This document shows, piece by piece, positions 33,784 through 42,800 of a stretch of DNA of 64,000 bases; positions within the stretch are counted from its first letter, which is position 1; the number at the start of each line of letters is the position of its first letter. Under the pieces are notes generated by a model, which saw only the letters and a program-made list of their open reading frames with translations, had not been told where the DNA came from and searched no databases. The DNA comes from a bacterium BMS3Abin06 (lineage in GTDB: Bacteria; Nitrospirota; Thermodesulfovibrionia; UBA6902): the NCBI GenBank assembly GCA_002897895.1, contig BDSY01000091.1:1-64000 (forward strand), written 5' to 3'. The translations under genes and the position numbers were made by a program.

Positions 33784-34998
33784 ATGCTGTTGACTCTTGC
33801 ATGGAAAAATACCTGGAGAAATAAGAAACGCAGTTTCATTATTATTCTCTCCATCGCCCTGGGATTGTGGGGCTCTCTTCTGGCCGGCGCAGTCTGGATG
33901 GGCTGGGGTGAATCCATGGTGAATACGGCGATTGAGCGTGATCTGTCGAATATCCAGATTCATAAGAAAGGATACACCCGGAACAAAGAGATCACGAATT
34001 TCATCCCCCGTGGATTTCGGATTCTCAAAGAAACGCAGCACATTCCGGGAGTAAAAGCCGTTTCCGGAAGGACTCTCGTTGAGGCCATGGCAGCCTCTCC
34101 GACTTCGACCTTTGGAGTAAAAATCGTGGGCATTATTCCCGCACAGGCAAAAAAGGTAACGAATATTCATAGCCTGCTCAGACAGGGAACCTATTTTAGG
34201 GGAAGGGGCAGGAATCCGGTTATTATCGGCAAAAAACTGGCTGACCGGCTGGGACTGAAACTCCATTCCAAAATCATCCTGAGTTTCCAGGGCATGGACG
34301 GTTCACTCAATTATGCGGCATGCAGAATTGTCGGAATTTACAAAACGAACTCCGCACTTTTTGACCAGTCAAATGTTTTTATGAAGCAACCCGACCTGTT
34401 CCGCCTTTTAAACAGTAAACCGGCCATTCACGAAATTGCCGTCAGGACAGAGTCTTCACGGATCATGCCGAAGGTCTTTGATGCGCTGAAAACAAAATAT
34501 CCCGGTCTCGCCGTGCAGACATGGAAAGAGCTTGCACCAGAGGTCGCCTTAATCTCCGCTGCAATGGAAAGCTATACATATATCTTCCTCGGCCTTATTT
34601 TATTTGCGCTGCTTTTCGGCATAACAAACACCATGTTGATGGCTGTTATGAAGCGTGTCCGGGAGATAGGGGTTCTTATAGCAATCGGGATGAAAAGGGG
34701 AAAGGTTTTCAGCATGATTTTGCTGGAGACCGTTCTGCTTTCGATTACAGGAGGTGTTGCGGGAATTGTGACCGGAGGACTTTCCATTGCTTATTTTTCC
34801 CATACAGGAATCGATCTTTCCGCCTTTGCTTCCGGTATGGAGACATTCGGCGCAAGCACCATGGTCCATCCCTTTCTGCCTCTGGATATGTACATCGCCC
34901 TGCTGGTTATGGTGGTGGCAACAGCGATTCTCTCTGCGGTGCTGCCTGCATGGAACGCCATCCACATTCAACCGTCGGAAGCGATCAGGACTTATTGA
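33784..34998 (+). CDS. FtsX/MacB-type ABC permease 2
   Basis: 404 residues. N-terminal LTLAWKNTWRNKKRSFIIILSIALGLWG, one helix, a periplasmic domain (about 50-260) and three C-terminal helices, with TNTMLMAVMKRVREIGVLIAIGMKRGKVF, the coupling stretch typical of FtsX-type permeases. AAGGAG lies upstream. The N-terminal motif is shared with permease 1 (SWRNLWRNKKRT), showing that the two genes are ancient duplicates. It should form the membrane part of the transporter with permease 1 and the ATPase that follows. Confidence 0.87.
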   Translation: MLLTLAWKNTWRNKKRSFIIILSIALGLWGSLLAGAVWMGWGESMVNTAIERDLSNIQIHKKGYTRNKEITNFIPRGFRILKETQHIPGVKAVSGRTLVEAMAASPTSTFGVKIVGIIPAQAKKVTNIHSLLRQGTYFRGRGRNPVIIGKKLADRLGLKLHSKIILSFQGMDGSLNYAACRIVGIYKTNSALFDQSNVFMKQPDLFRLLNSKPAIHEIAVRTESSRIMPKVFDALKTKYPGLAVQTWKELAPEVALISAAMESYTYIFLGLILFALLFGITNTMLMAVMKRVREIGVLIAIGMKRGKVFSMILLETVLLSITGGVAGIVTGGLSIAYFSHTGIDLSAFASGMETFGASTMVHPFLPLDMYIALLVMVVATAILSAVLPAWNAIHIQPSEAIRTY

Positions 34999-35043
34999 TT
35001 TATCAATTGCCGGGTAATTTGAAATTGATACAGGAGGTTTAAA

Positions 35044-35730
35044 ATGCCGCTGATTGAACTGGATAATGTGAGCAAAACATATAACACTACGGCTGTTCCG
35101 ATACAGGCCGTCAAAAATGTAAGTCTCAAAATTGAAAAGCAGGAATTCACGGCAATAGTCGGCCCCTCCGGTTCCGGCAAAACAACATTGTTAAATCTGA
35201 TCGGGGGATTGGATAAACCAACGAACGGCAGCGTACTGGTTGAAGGGACGGATATATCCACTTTGAAACCTGATGCACTCATAGATTTCCGGTTACATCA
35301 TATCGGCTTTGTCTTCCAGGCTTACAACCTGGTACCTGTATTCAGCGCCAGGGAAAATGTGGAATTCATCATGCTTTTGCAGAAGATTCCAAAAGCTGAA
35401 CGGGAAAAACGGGCTATCGAACTACTGGAAGCAGTGGGGCTGGGAGACAGGATTGACAGCCGCCCGTCTCAATTGTCCGGAGGGGAGCAGCAGCGGGTGG
35501 CAGTAGCCCGTGCGCTGGCATCACGCCCGAATTTTGTTCTGGCGGATGAGCCGACAGCGAATCTTTCTCATGCTGCCGAATCCCTGCTCGACATGATGAA
35601 CCGGTTAAACAGGAATTACGAAATGACTTTTGTCTTCTCAACTCACGATCCGCGCGTCATCAAACGCTCCCGCCGCGTTGTAACATTAGAAGACGGGGCC
35701 GTTGTATCAGACGTTACAACAGCAGCGTAA
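35044..35730 (+). CDS. LolD/MacB-type ABC ATPase
   Basis: 228 residues. Walker A GPSGSGKTT, Q-loop in FVFQAYNLVPVFSARENV, signature LSGGEQQRVAVARAL, Walker B FVLADEP and switch STHDPRV are all present, as in LolD. After Walker B the usual TGNLD of the D-loop reads TANLS; the D-loop Asp is replaced by Ser. CAGGAGG precedes the start. It powers the two FtsX-type permeases. The D-loop change could alter coupling between sites; the call as an active ATPase still holds from the other motifs. Confidence 0.9.
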   Translation: MPLIELDNVSKTYNTTAVPIQAVKNVSLKIEKQEFTAIVGPSGSGKTTLLNLIGGLDKPTNGSVLVEGTDISTLKPDALIDFRLHHIGFVFQAYNLVPVFSARENVEFIMLLQKIPKAEREKRAIELLEAVGLGDRIDSRPSQLSGGEQQRVAVARALASRPNFVLADEPTANLSHAAESLLDMMNRLNRNYEMTFVFSTHDPRVIKRSRRVVTLEDGAVVSDVTTAA

Positions 35731-35750
35731 AACAGGGAGCTCTTGTTTTT

Positions 35751-36959
35751 ATGAGAAAAAACAAATCCCGAATTGCCTGTCTCATATTATTACTTCTCTT
35801 TATCTTTCCTCTTCCTGTTTCAGCAGGGCTTTCATCTTTTAACATAAACGGATATGTAAAATACCTTTTCAGCTCCTCAAAAACACCTGCGGTGGATGAA
35901 AGACTGAATGCAAACCTGATCCACGCCAGGCTGAACGCGCAGTGGTATCCCTCGGAAGCGCTCCGCGCAGGGCTCGGACTGCGCATGAGGGCATATTACG
36001 GCAACCTCATAGAAAAAACCCCTGACTTTCTGACTCAAATCAAAAACCATTATGAATATGGCCGGCTGGACGCGGTTTTGTGGGACAGGGAAAAATCCGT
36101 TGGCTATGCCCAGATAGATCGTTTGTGGCTGGATTACAGCAAGGGCAACATAGAGACGACCATAGGACGTCAGCGCATTGCATGGGGAACAGCACTGGTA
36201 TGGAACGTTATCGATTTATTCAATCCTCAATCAATCCTTGATTTTGATTATGAAGAAAAGCCGGGAGTTGATGCATTGAGAATACAATATTACACTGGTG
36301 CGGTCTCTAAAATTGAATTATCCGCAAAGCCCGCTAAAAACAGGGATAAAACGATTACGGCGGGTTTATTCTCGGTAAATTATTCCGGCTATGATTTTTA
36401 TGGAATTGCCGGGGAGAGAAACAATCGCCGGGTTCTGGGTGGAGCCTGGGCCGGGGCTATTGCCAAAGCAGGGTTCAGGGGTGAATTTTTAATCAGTGAG
36501 GCGCCGGATAAAAGCGCTCCGGCAATGCTTCCCGACCTGTCTGATTTTGGAACGTCCTTTTTTAAGTACGACAAACCTACGGCAAGCGCCGTATTATCTG
36601 CGGACTATACCTTCTCAAATTCTTTTTATATCCATACGGAAGCTCTTTACAACAGCATCGGCAAGACCCGGAATGCAGGGGTATTTTACCAGGAGGCATT
36701 GCAGGCGGGCCTGCTTTCACCCTCCCGGTGGTCCATTTTCCAGGAGTTTTCTTATGACATAACCCCGTTATTACGCGGAAGCATCTTCGCCATTTTCAAT
36801 CCAGATGACGGGTCCTCACTCATTGTGCCCCGGTTCAGATGGTCAATTACGGCAAATCTGGATTTCACCCTGATTGCATTTTCTGCTCACGGCGCTCATT
36901 TTACCGAATGGGGAGATTATGGGAATTCAGTATTTACACGGTTTAAATATTCCTTTTAA
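35751..36959 (+). CDS. Outer-membrane beta-barrel protein
   Basis: 402 residues with a signal peptide (about 6-25, cleaved near SAGLSS). The rest alternates polar and hydrophobic residues as in a beta-barrel and ends in Phe (FTRFKYSF), the outer-membrane insertion signal. It has a DIRECT-porin-like GRQRIAWGTALVWNVIDLFNP stretch, resembling DUF1302-type or alginate-export-type barrels. It is the last gene of the operon, 20 bases after the ATPase. I infer it forms the outer-membrane end of the export route; its own ligand is unknown. Confidence 0.8.
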   Translation: MRKNKSRIACLILLLLFIFPLPVSAGLSSFNINGYVKYLFSSSKTPAVDERLNANLIHARLNAQWYPSEALRAGLGLRMRAYYGNLIEKTPDFLTQIKNHYEYGRLDAVLWDREKSVGYAQIDRLWLDYSKGNIETTIGRQRIAWGTALVWNVIDLFNPQSILDFDYEEKPGVDALRIQYYTGAVSKIELSAKPAKNRDKTITAGLFSVNYSGYDFYGIAGERNNRRVLGGAWAGAIAKAGFRGEFLISEAPDKSAPAMLPDLSDFGTSFFKYDKPTASAVLSADYTFSNSFYIHTEALYNSIGKTRNAGVFYQEALQAGLLSPSRWSIFQEFSYDITPLLRGSIFAIFNPDDGSSLIVPRFRWSITANLDFTLIAFSAHGAHFTEWGDYGNSVFTRFKYSF

Positions 36960-36987
36960 ATCCATTGGGCCGTTATTCACGGAAATC

Positions 36988-37020
36988 AAAAAAGCCCTGC
37001 AAATTAATGCAGGGCTTTTT
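36988..37020. terminator. Bidirectional intrinsic terminator
   Basis: A-run, AAAGCCCTGC, loop AAATTAAT, GCAGGGCTTT and T-run. It serves both the plus-strand envelope operon and the minus-strand glnK-amtB operon, which converge here. Confidence 0.92.
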
Positions 37021-37061
37021 CTTCTTCTGAAAGCAGGCCGTCTAAATTCCGGCTGTTTTAA

Positions 37062-37412
<351 letters not shown>

Positions 37413-37433
37413 TCAATTTTTGGTGATCGAGTA

Positions 37434-38780
37434 TTATATTTTCACTCCTTTTGCAGACGGGTGTATCTGAAAATCGGGATATGCCTCGACTCCGTGCTCT
37501 CCTATATCAAGTCCTTCAATCTCTTCATCAGCGCTTACTCTTAATCCAACCGTTGCTTTTATTACCTTAAATAAAATAAATGCAGTCGGAAATACCCAGA
37601 GAAAAGCGGCGCCTATGCCTAACAACTGCACACCGATTATTTTCAGGGTAACACCATCTGCATTAAAGAGTCCTGCTGCAAGTGTTCCCCATGCTCCGCA
37701 GACACCGTGTACTGAAACAGCGCCGACAGGGTCGTCTATCTTGAGTACCTGGTCAATAAACACCACTGAGAGTACAACGATGATTCCGGCTATGAATCCG
37801 ATTAGAATGGCGCTTCCCGGAAGCACATTGAAACATCCGGCCGTTATTCCTACCAGGCCCGCAAGCGTACCGTTTAATGACATGGTGGCATCAGGTTTTT
37901 TGAATTTAATCCATGACATCAGCATTGCTCCGATTGCACCGGACGCTGCTGCCAGTGTTGTATTGACTGCTATTATTGCCAGATCCGTGGTTGCGGCTGT
38001 TGTGCTTCCGACATTAAACCCGTACCACCCGAACCAGAGGATGAATACGCCCAATGCGCCGATGGTGACGTTATGTCCCGGAATAGCCTTGGCCTCTCCA
38101 TTAACATACTTCCCTATCCTCGGACCGACTACGATAGCGCCTGCAAGGGCAGCCCAGCCGCCGACCGAGTGAACAACAGTTGAACCCGCAAAATCAATAA
38201 AGCCCAGTCCTTCCAGCCAGCCCGAACCTTTAAAGAGACTTCCCCATGCCCATGAACCGAATACAGGATAAATAAGGGCGCTTATTACTACGGAATACAG
38301 GAGATAACCTATAAACTTTGTCCGCTCTGCCATGGCTCCTGAAATAATGGTAGCAGCCGTAGCCGCAAAGACCACCTGGAACATCCAGAACGTCAGCGTC
38401 CACGGGTCTTTATCCGCGGCAAAGTCGCTGAGAAAAAAACCTGTTGTGCCGAACCATCCTGTTTTTGAGACGCCAAACATTATCGCAAAACCAATCGCCC
38501 AGTAAGCGACAGCGCCTATTGACATATCCATCAGGTTTTTCATGATAATGTTTGCTGCATTCTTTGCCCGTGTAAAGCCGGCTTCCACCATTGCAAACCC
38601 TGCCTGCATAAAAAAGACCAGGAAGGCTGCAACAAGGGTCCAGAGGAAATCCGCGTTTGTCTGCACTGTCTGGATTGCTTCGGCATTGCCTGCAATCGTA
38701 GGCAATGCCTCTTCAGCAAAAGCCGTTATTGAACCTGTTAACATCAAAGCTAACACTGTTAAAACTATCCATCGTTTCAT
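37434..38780 (-). CDS. amtB: Ammonium transporter AmtB
   Basis: 448 residues with a cleavable N-terminal signal peptide (about 1-22) and eleven predicted membrane helices. Conserved channel motifs include DFAGSTVVHSVGGWAALAGA (pore His), WFGWYGFNVGS and VHGVCGAWGTLAAGLF (second His). It imports ammonium at low supply and is blocked by unmodified PII. AAGGAGG lies upstream. It is preceded by a small Fis-domain gene and a sigma-54 promoter, which fits nitrogen-starvation control. Confidence 0.95.
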   Translation of the reverse strand: MKRWIVLTVLALMLTGSITAFAEEALPTIAGNAEAIQTVQTNADFLWTLVAAFLVFFMQAGFAMVEAGFTRAKNAANIIMKNLMDMSIGAVAYWAIGFAIMFGVSKTGWFGTTGFFLSDFAADKDPWTLTFWMFQVVFAATAATIISGAMAERTKFIGYLLYSVVISALIYPVFGSWAWGSLFKGSGWLEGLGFIDFAGSTVVHSVGGWAALAGAIVVGPRIGKYVNGEAKAIPGHNVTIGALGVFILWFGWYGFNVGSTTAATTDLAIIAVNTTLAAASGAIGAMLMSWIKFKKPDATMSLNGTLAGLVGITAGCFNVLPGSAILIGFIAGIIVVLSVVFIDQVLKIDDPVGAVSVHGVCGAWGTLAAGLFNADGVTLKIIGVQLLGIGAAFLWVFPTAFILFKVIKATVGLRVSADEEIEGLDIGEHGVEAYPDFQIHPSAKGVKI

Positions 38781-38811
38781 TTGATAGACCTCCTTCTTAT
38801 ATTTTGACTAT

Positions 38812-38833
38812 TTTGCCGGTTATCGCCGGCAAA
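38812..38833 (-). other. Hairpin in the amtB leader
   Basis: TTTGCCGG and CCGGCAAA pair around a six-base loop between the Fis-domain gene and amtB. There is no strong T-run, so it may be an mRNA-stability or attenuation hairpin. Confidence 0.55.
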
Positions 38834-38865
38834 TGCTTTTTGAAATTTTTTCAGATTACTGCCTG

Positions 38866-39054
38866 CTACCATCTTTCATATTCTTTATCCCCTCCTTTCC
38901 TGATTCCATATTTTTTGATTTTGTATCCAATCATTCTCTCGGTAATCCCAAGCCTTTTCGCCGCCTGTATCTTAACCCAGCTACATTCCTTAAGGGCCTT
39001 GATTATTTCTTCTTTTTCTATCTTTTCTATTTTGACTGGCAGAGAATCCATCAT
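38866..39054 (-). CDS. Stand-alone NifA-type Fis DNA-binding domain, 62 residues
   Basis: 62 residues. EKEEIIKALKECSWVKIQAAKRLGITERMIGYKIKKYGI is very like the C-terminal helix-turn-helix of NifA (positions about 14-52); the GITERMIGYKIKKYGI end is the recognition helix. The AAA+ and sensor domains of NifA are absent, so it cannot activate sigma-54 RNA polymerase alone. It may be a small DNA-binding regulator, or a remnant of a nifA gene. The putative sigma-54 promoter lies so close (start site about seven bases from the ATG) that the leader would be almost absent and no ribosome site is seen, which leaves the exact start open. amtB and glnK follow. Confidence 0.65.
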   Translation of the reverse strand: MMDSLPVKIEKIEKEEIIKALKECSWVKIQAAKRLGITERMIGYKIKKYGIRKGGDKEYERW

Positions 39055-39071
39055 ATCTGATATGGGATATA

Positions 39072-39087
39072 TGCTAAAACCGTGCCA
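39072..39087 (-). promoter_or_regulatory. Sigma-54 promoter for the Fis-amtB-glnK operon
   Basis: Minus strand TGGCACGGTTTTAGCA matches the TGGCAC-N5-TTGCA pattern, with GG and GC ten bases apart. It fits nitrogen-limitation control of amtB-glnK. Confidence 0.75.
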
Positions 39088-39131
39088 GATTGCAACTTAT
39101 TGAAATTAAAGAAAATTGCAGGGATTAATGA

Positions 39132-39176
39132 CTACAATATTGTAGTGCGACATACAATATTGTAGGACAATGTTGT
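39132..39176. promoter_or_regulatory. Cluster of palindromes upstream of the sigma-54 promoter
   Basis: CTACAATATTGTAG (39132-39145), then TACAATATTGTA (39153-39164), then ACAATGTTGT (39167-39176). Between the first two, 39141-39156 reads TGT-N10-ACA, the NifA upstream-activator pattern. Position, 60-110 bp before the promoter, suits an enhancer-binding protein. Confidence 0.6.
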
Positions 39177-39216
39177 ATGTTTATGAAGCCATGCGGGGTG
39201 AAATAAAACGGCTTAA

Positions 39217-39375
39217 GTTGTTGCCCAAATAACCATAGAACATGAAAATGGAGCTTATTTTGGTACTGGTAAATCAGGAGTATCATTGTCAAGCAATAGA
39301 TTCAGTCAGGCGTTAAAAAATAATAGAAAACTCAGGGAAAAGATTGACAAAGTGAAAAAGCAGCTTGATTTGTAA
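39217..39375 (+). pseudogene. Short open fragment of unknown origin
   Basis: A 52-codon open frame without a start codon that ends NRFSQALKNNRKLREKIDKVKKQLDL. Its composition looks protein-like but no family was recognised. It lies in a degraded area; a second such tail, ending KSPKVQELKAIAV, is on the minus strand around 39400-39510. Confidence 0.35.
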
Positions 39376-39544
39376 ATTAGTGTTATCCAACAATATTATA
39401 CAGCGATTGCTTTAAGTTCTTGAACCTTTGGCGATTTCTTAGCTGCAATCCGGAGGTCCGGCTTTGCCTGCATATTGTTGTATTGCGAATTATTTTGACT
39501 CAAATAATCGAATTATTCAAACCCGAATATCTTCGGGTTAATCC

Positions 39545-39603
39545 ATTCATTTTCCTTCAAAACCCTTCAATTTAGGGTGAAAGGGTTCCGAAGGAAAATG
39601 AAT
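39545..39603. repeat. 59-bp hairpin
   Basis: ATTCATTTTCCTTC at one end and GAAGGAAAATGAAT at the other, with inner arms AACCCTT/AAGGGTT, make a long imperfect stem. It lies about 50 bases downstream of the transposase fragment. It could be a transposon end or a small inverted-repeat element. Confidence 0.7.
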
Positions 39604-39650
39604 TTATCAGGTTGCTTTAATTTGAATAAAAATGCCCTTTTTGAGACATT

Positions 39651-39832
39651 TTAATCTGCAAAACAACAGGCGGCTTCCTTTATTGGTTGTATTTGTGAAT
39701 GTGTTGCCCAAAAGTACCATTTCTTTAAGCTTCTCTCAAATTCTTCTTTCTCGCTTTCTTTGTATATCTCCTGAAAGTTCTCTCTTATCTGCATTGCCCT
39801 TACTGTCTTTAAATTCATCCGTGGCATTTTTC
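39651..39832 (-). pseudogene. C-terminal fragment of an ISL3-family transposase
   Basis: In the frame ending at the TAA at 39653-39651 the sequence reads MPRMNLKTVRAMQIRENFQEIY, continuing to LKKWYFWATHSQIQPIKEAA. NLKTVRAxxIRExFQxIY and KKWYFWATHSxxxPIKEAA are characteristic of the ISL3 (IS204/IS1001/IS1165) transposase C-terminal region. Everything before and the last segment after are missing. It abuts and slightly overlaps the helicase 3' end, so insertion and decay of this element probably replaced the helicase's original C-terminus. Confidence 0.7.
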
Positions 39833-42800
39833 AGCCATTTTGTCGGTCGTAGCGATAATAAAAGCTTCCTTGTTACTGTCCAAAAGGTCATACATCTCGC
39901 CTGGGAGCTTTCTCTTTTTTTCATCCGGCCCGCTTTCAAGCAGACCTGCCGCTGATATAAAATCAAGTTCTTCGGCTGCTCGCTTTACCTGCGCCATAAA
40001 AAACTTTTGCAGTCTCCCACGGCGAAAATAGGTGATAAGCGCTCCGGCAGAAGTATCACAGGCATCCTGCCTGAGCCTGTGCATAGGGCTATTCAGGCTG
40101 GAAGCCTGAGCTGCAATGTATTGCCTTATTCTTTCTAACTGTTCAGTGCTTCGAATTATATGATCAAAAGATTCGGGCATCCACACAGGTCCTCTTTGAC
40201 CTGTTAGCTTGTTCAACTCATTGGCTGTATAGGATTTCCAGGAATGGGTAATCTTTGATAAAGTCCATTCACCTCTCGGAATTACAATAACATGGACATG
40301 ATTGGGCATGACAGCAAATTTATCCAAATAGTATCGTTCACCATCGAAATAGTTTAATGTTTTCTCAACAATTTGTTTACACTCTTTGTTGTCTAATATG
40401 CATGAGCCATGACCATTGTTCAATAAATCATCATATCGTTTGGAAAAAAGGCGAAAGTATTCAATCTTTTTATGTTGTTTCAGTTTTTTTACTTCAGAAG
40501 GGTTGGAGATTTTGTTGGCTTCCAGCCACTGTTCTCTCTGCCTTTTTATGTTTTCAGAAACTTCTTGCGGAATTGAATCATATAACCTGAAGGTAACAAA
40601 ATAAGAGGTTCCTTTCTGCTGCCAATGAGGCAAATTTCTCTGTTTTGTTTCGACTGATTTATACGGATCAAAATACATTATTATATCAGACATATCCTGG
40701 CCGGAATGATTGAAGCACAGGCTGGAAGCCTGAGTAACTTTTGCTGTGCGGGCTTTTTTGGGCAGGTGTTTTATTTTTTCAAAAAGGTCGGAATCCTTTT
40801 CGCGGATATCCCGGATAACCTGCAAGTATTTCAGTTCGCTCTCCTCCGCTTCATCATCGCCTTCCAGCGTTTTCTTTGAAATCAACCGGTCGAACAGCTC
40901 ATGGGAGCCGATAGGTTCGCCTTCGGTTAAAAGCTCCGCATCGCCGCCAAGCAGGGTTAAAAAGGCATTGATTTTCGCTTCTGCCGCTTCTTTCAGCTTA
41001 ATCTGGTCATTGGATTGTTTCGTAGGGAAAAAATTGAATGTATGGATAACATCAAAGGGTGTATCAACCCGGTTAATACGGCCCACTCTCTGCATCATTC
41101 GGGCCGGGTTCCAGGGGATGTCGTAATTGATCACCACATTGGCGCGGTGCAGGTTCACCCCTTCCGACAGGACTTCAGTAGCAATTAATATACGGTAATC
41201 TTCTTTTGGCCGGCGGGCCCGGGCATCAAAGTTTTCAAGCACTTTGTCACGGATAGATTCACCCGAATCGCCGGTAAACAAAAGAACCTTGCCGGGATAA
41301 TCTTCATCAATATTTTTAAATAAATAATTGGCAGTTTCCTTTGATTCCGTGAAAATAATAATATGATTCTTTTTCAGGACATTATTGTTTGACAGTTCAT
41401 TTTTAAATTTCAGAAGTTTCGGATCACGTTTAACGTTCTGCCAAAGTTTTTTGACTTCCGTCAGGATGGCATGGTCATGCTCTAAATCTTTTTTGAGTTC
41501 TTCTCTGAAATTTTTGCTGTCATATTTCTCCGCTTTACCTTCATCTATCAATCGCTGGACCGCCTCATCATCGTCGTTTTCTATAAATTCAAATATCTTG
41601 TTGGTGTGCTTCTTACTGACATACACATAGCCATTGTCCAGCTCTTTTATGAACATTTCGTAGGAACGCAGGAATCTGTCAACGGAATTTCTAAATGCAA
41701 AGAAACTGCTTTCCAGTCGTTTGACAAGCAGTATTTTCATAAACCGGCCCATGTTCCTCTGGGATTGCTCTTCAAGCTGATCAATCTTTCCCGCATAATA
41801 AAGCATGGGCATATAGCGAGCATATCTGAATTGATTTGCTATAAGGTCGATTGTTTTATTGAAGATATCGTCCTCATCATCATTGAGTTCGTAGAATAGC
41901 GGCTCAGGTTTTTTGACATCCGGAAATTCAAGCCCCTGTTCTTTTATGTCTTTGATGAAATATTTTTCAATTTCTGTTCGGGTGCAGCGTACCATTAAAT
42001 ATTTCAGGACCTTATCGCGAATTTCCCGTGCATTTGCTCTTACAGTATCTATGTATTTGGTATGGTCTTTCTGCCTGTCCAGTTTTTTAAGTTTTCTGTC
42101 CAGGCCATTAAAGAATGCCTCCAGGTCAGGCAGATTGGGAATGGTACTTTTTTTGGCTTTCTGAAACAGTTTAAGCAGGCTTAGAATATCTTTGGGAGCA
42201 TTGTTATAAGGCGTTGCAGTTACCAGGACAACTCTTTTCCCGCGGCATACTTCCGCCAGTTGCTCATAGGATATTGTAGTTTCGGTTCTGAAACGGTGCG
42301 CTTCATCGATGATAATATTGGTGTATTTGTCTAATCCCCTGTCCGGCAATTTATCTAATTTGCCGAGTGATTCAAAATCAGCCGGAACCCGGAAGTCCGA
42401 AAACACATTGGGCCAGGAACCGGGATTTGATTTTTCCAAAAGTACCGGCGGGGCGATAATAAGCGTTCTGCCGTCTAATTGACCTGCCAGCATAGCTGAA
42501 ATGTAGGTTTTCCCTAACCCCACGACATCGGAGATAAAAACACCGCCATATTCCAGAAGTATTTTTTTGGCGTTTAAGACAGCCTGCTCCTGATATTCGA
42601 GTTTTTTAAACTCCTGGGGCAGATATTTAATGAATACCTCATCTGTCCGGCTGAGCTCATCTTTGAAATATTCGTAGAGAAACTTCAGGTATAGCTGATA
42701 AGGAGTGATATTTTGAGTCAACCAGGTCTTGTCCTGAATGGTCTGAACATATTTTTCGCTGACATCTACTGCGTTACACCACAATTCCTCAAATTTGTTT

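Noticed and set aside
33259-34266. A 335-codon minus-strand frame across the junction of the two permeases
   Set aside because: Antisense to two well-supported FtsX-type genes; composition (His/Asn/Gln-rich) is that of a shadow frame.
40059-40732. Intein or intron inside the helicase
   Set aside because: The insert has Y1-transposase motifs and REP hairpins, no splicing motifs (no Cys/Ser start with HN end) and no ribozyme structure.
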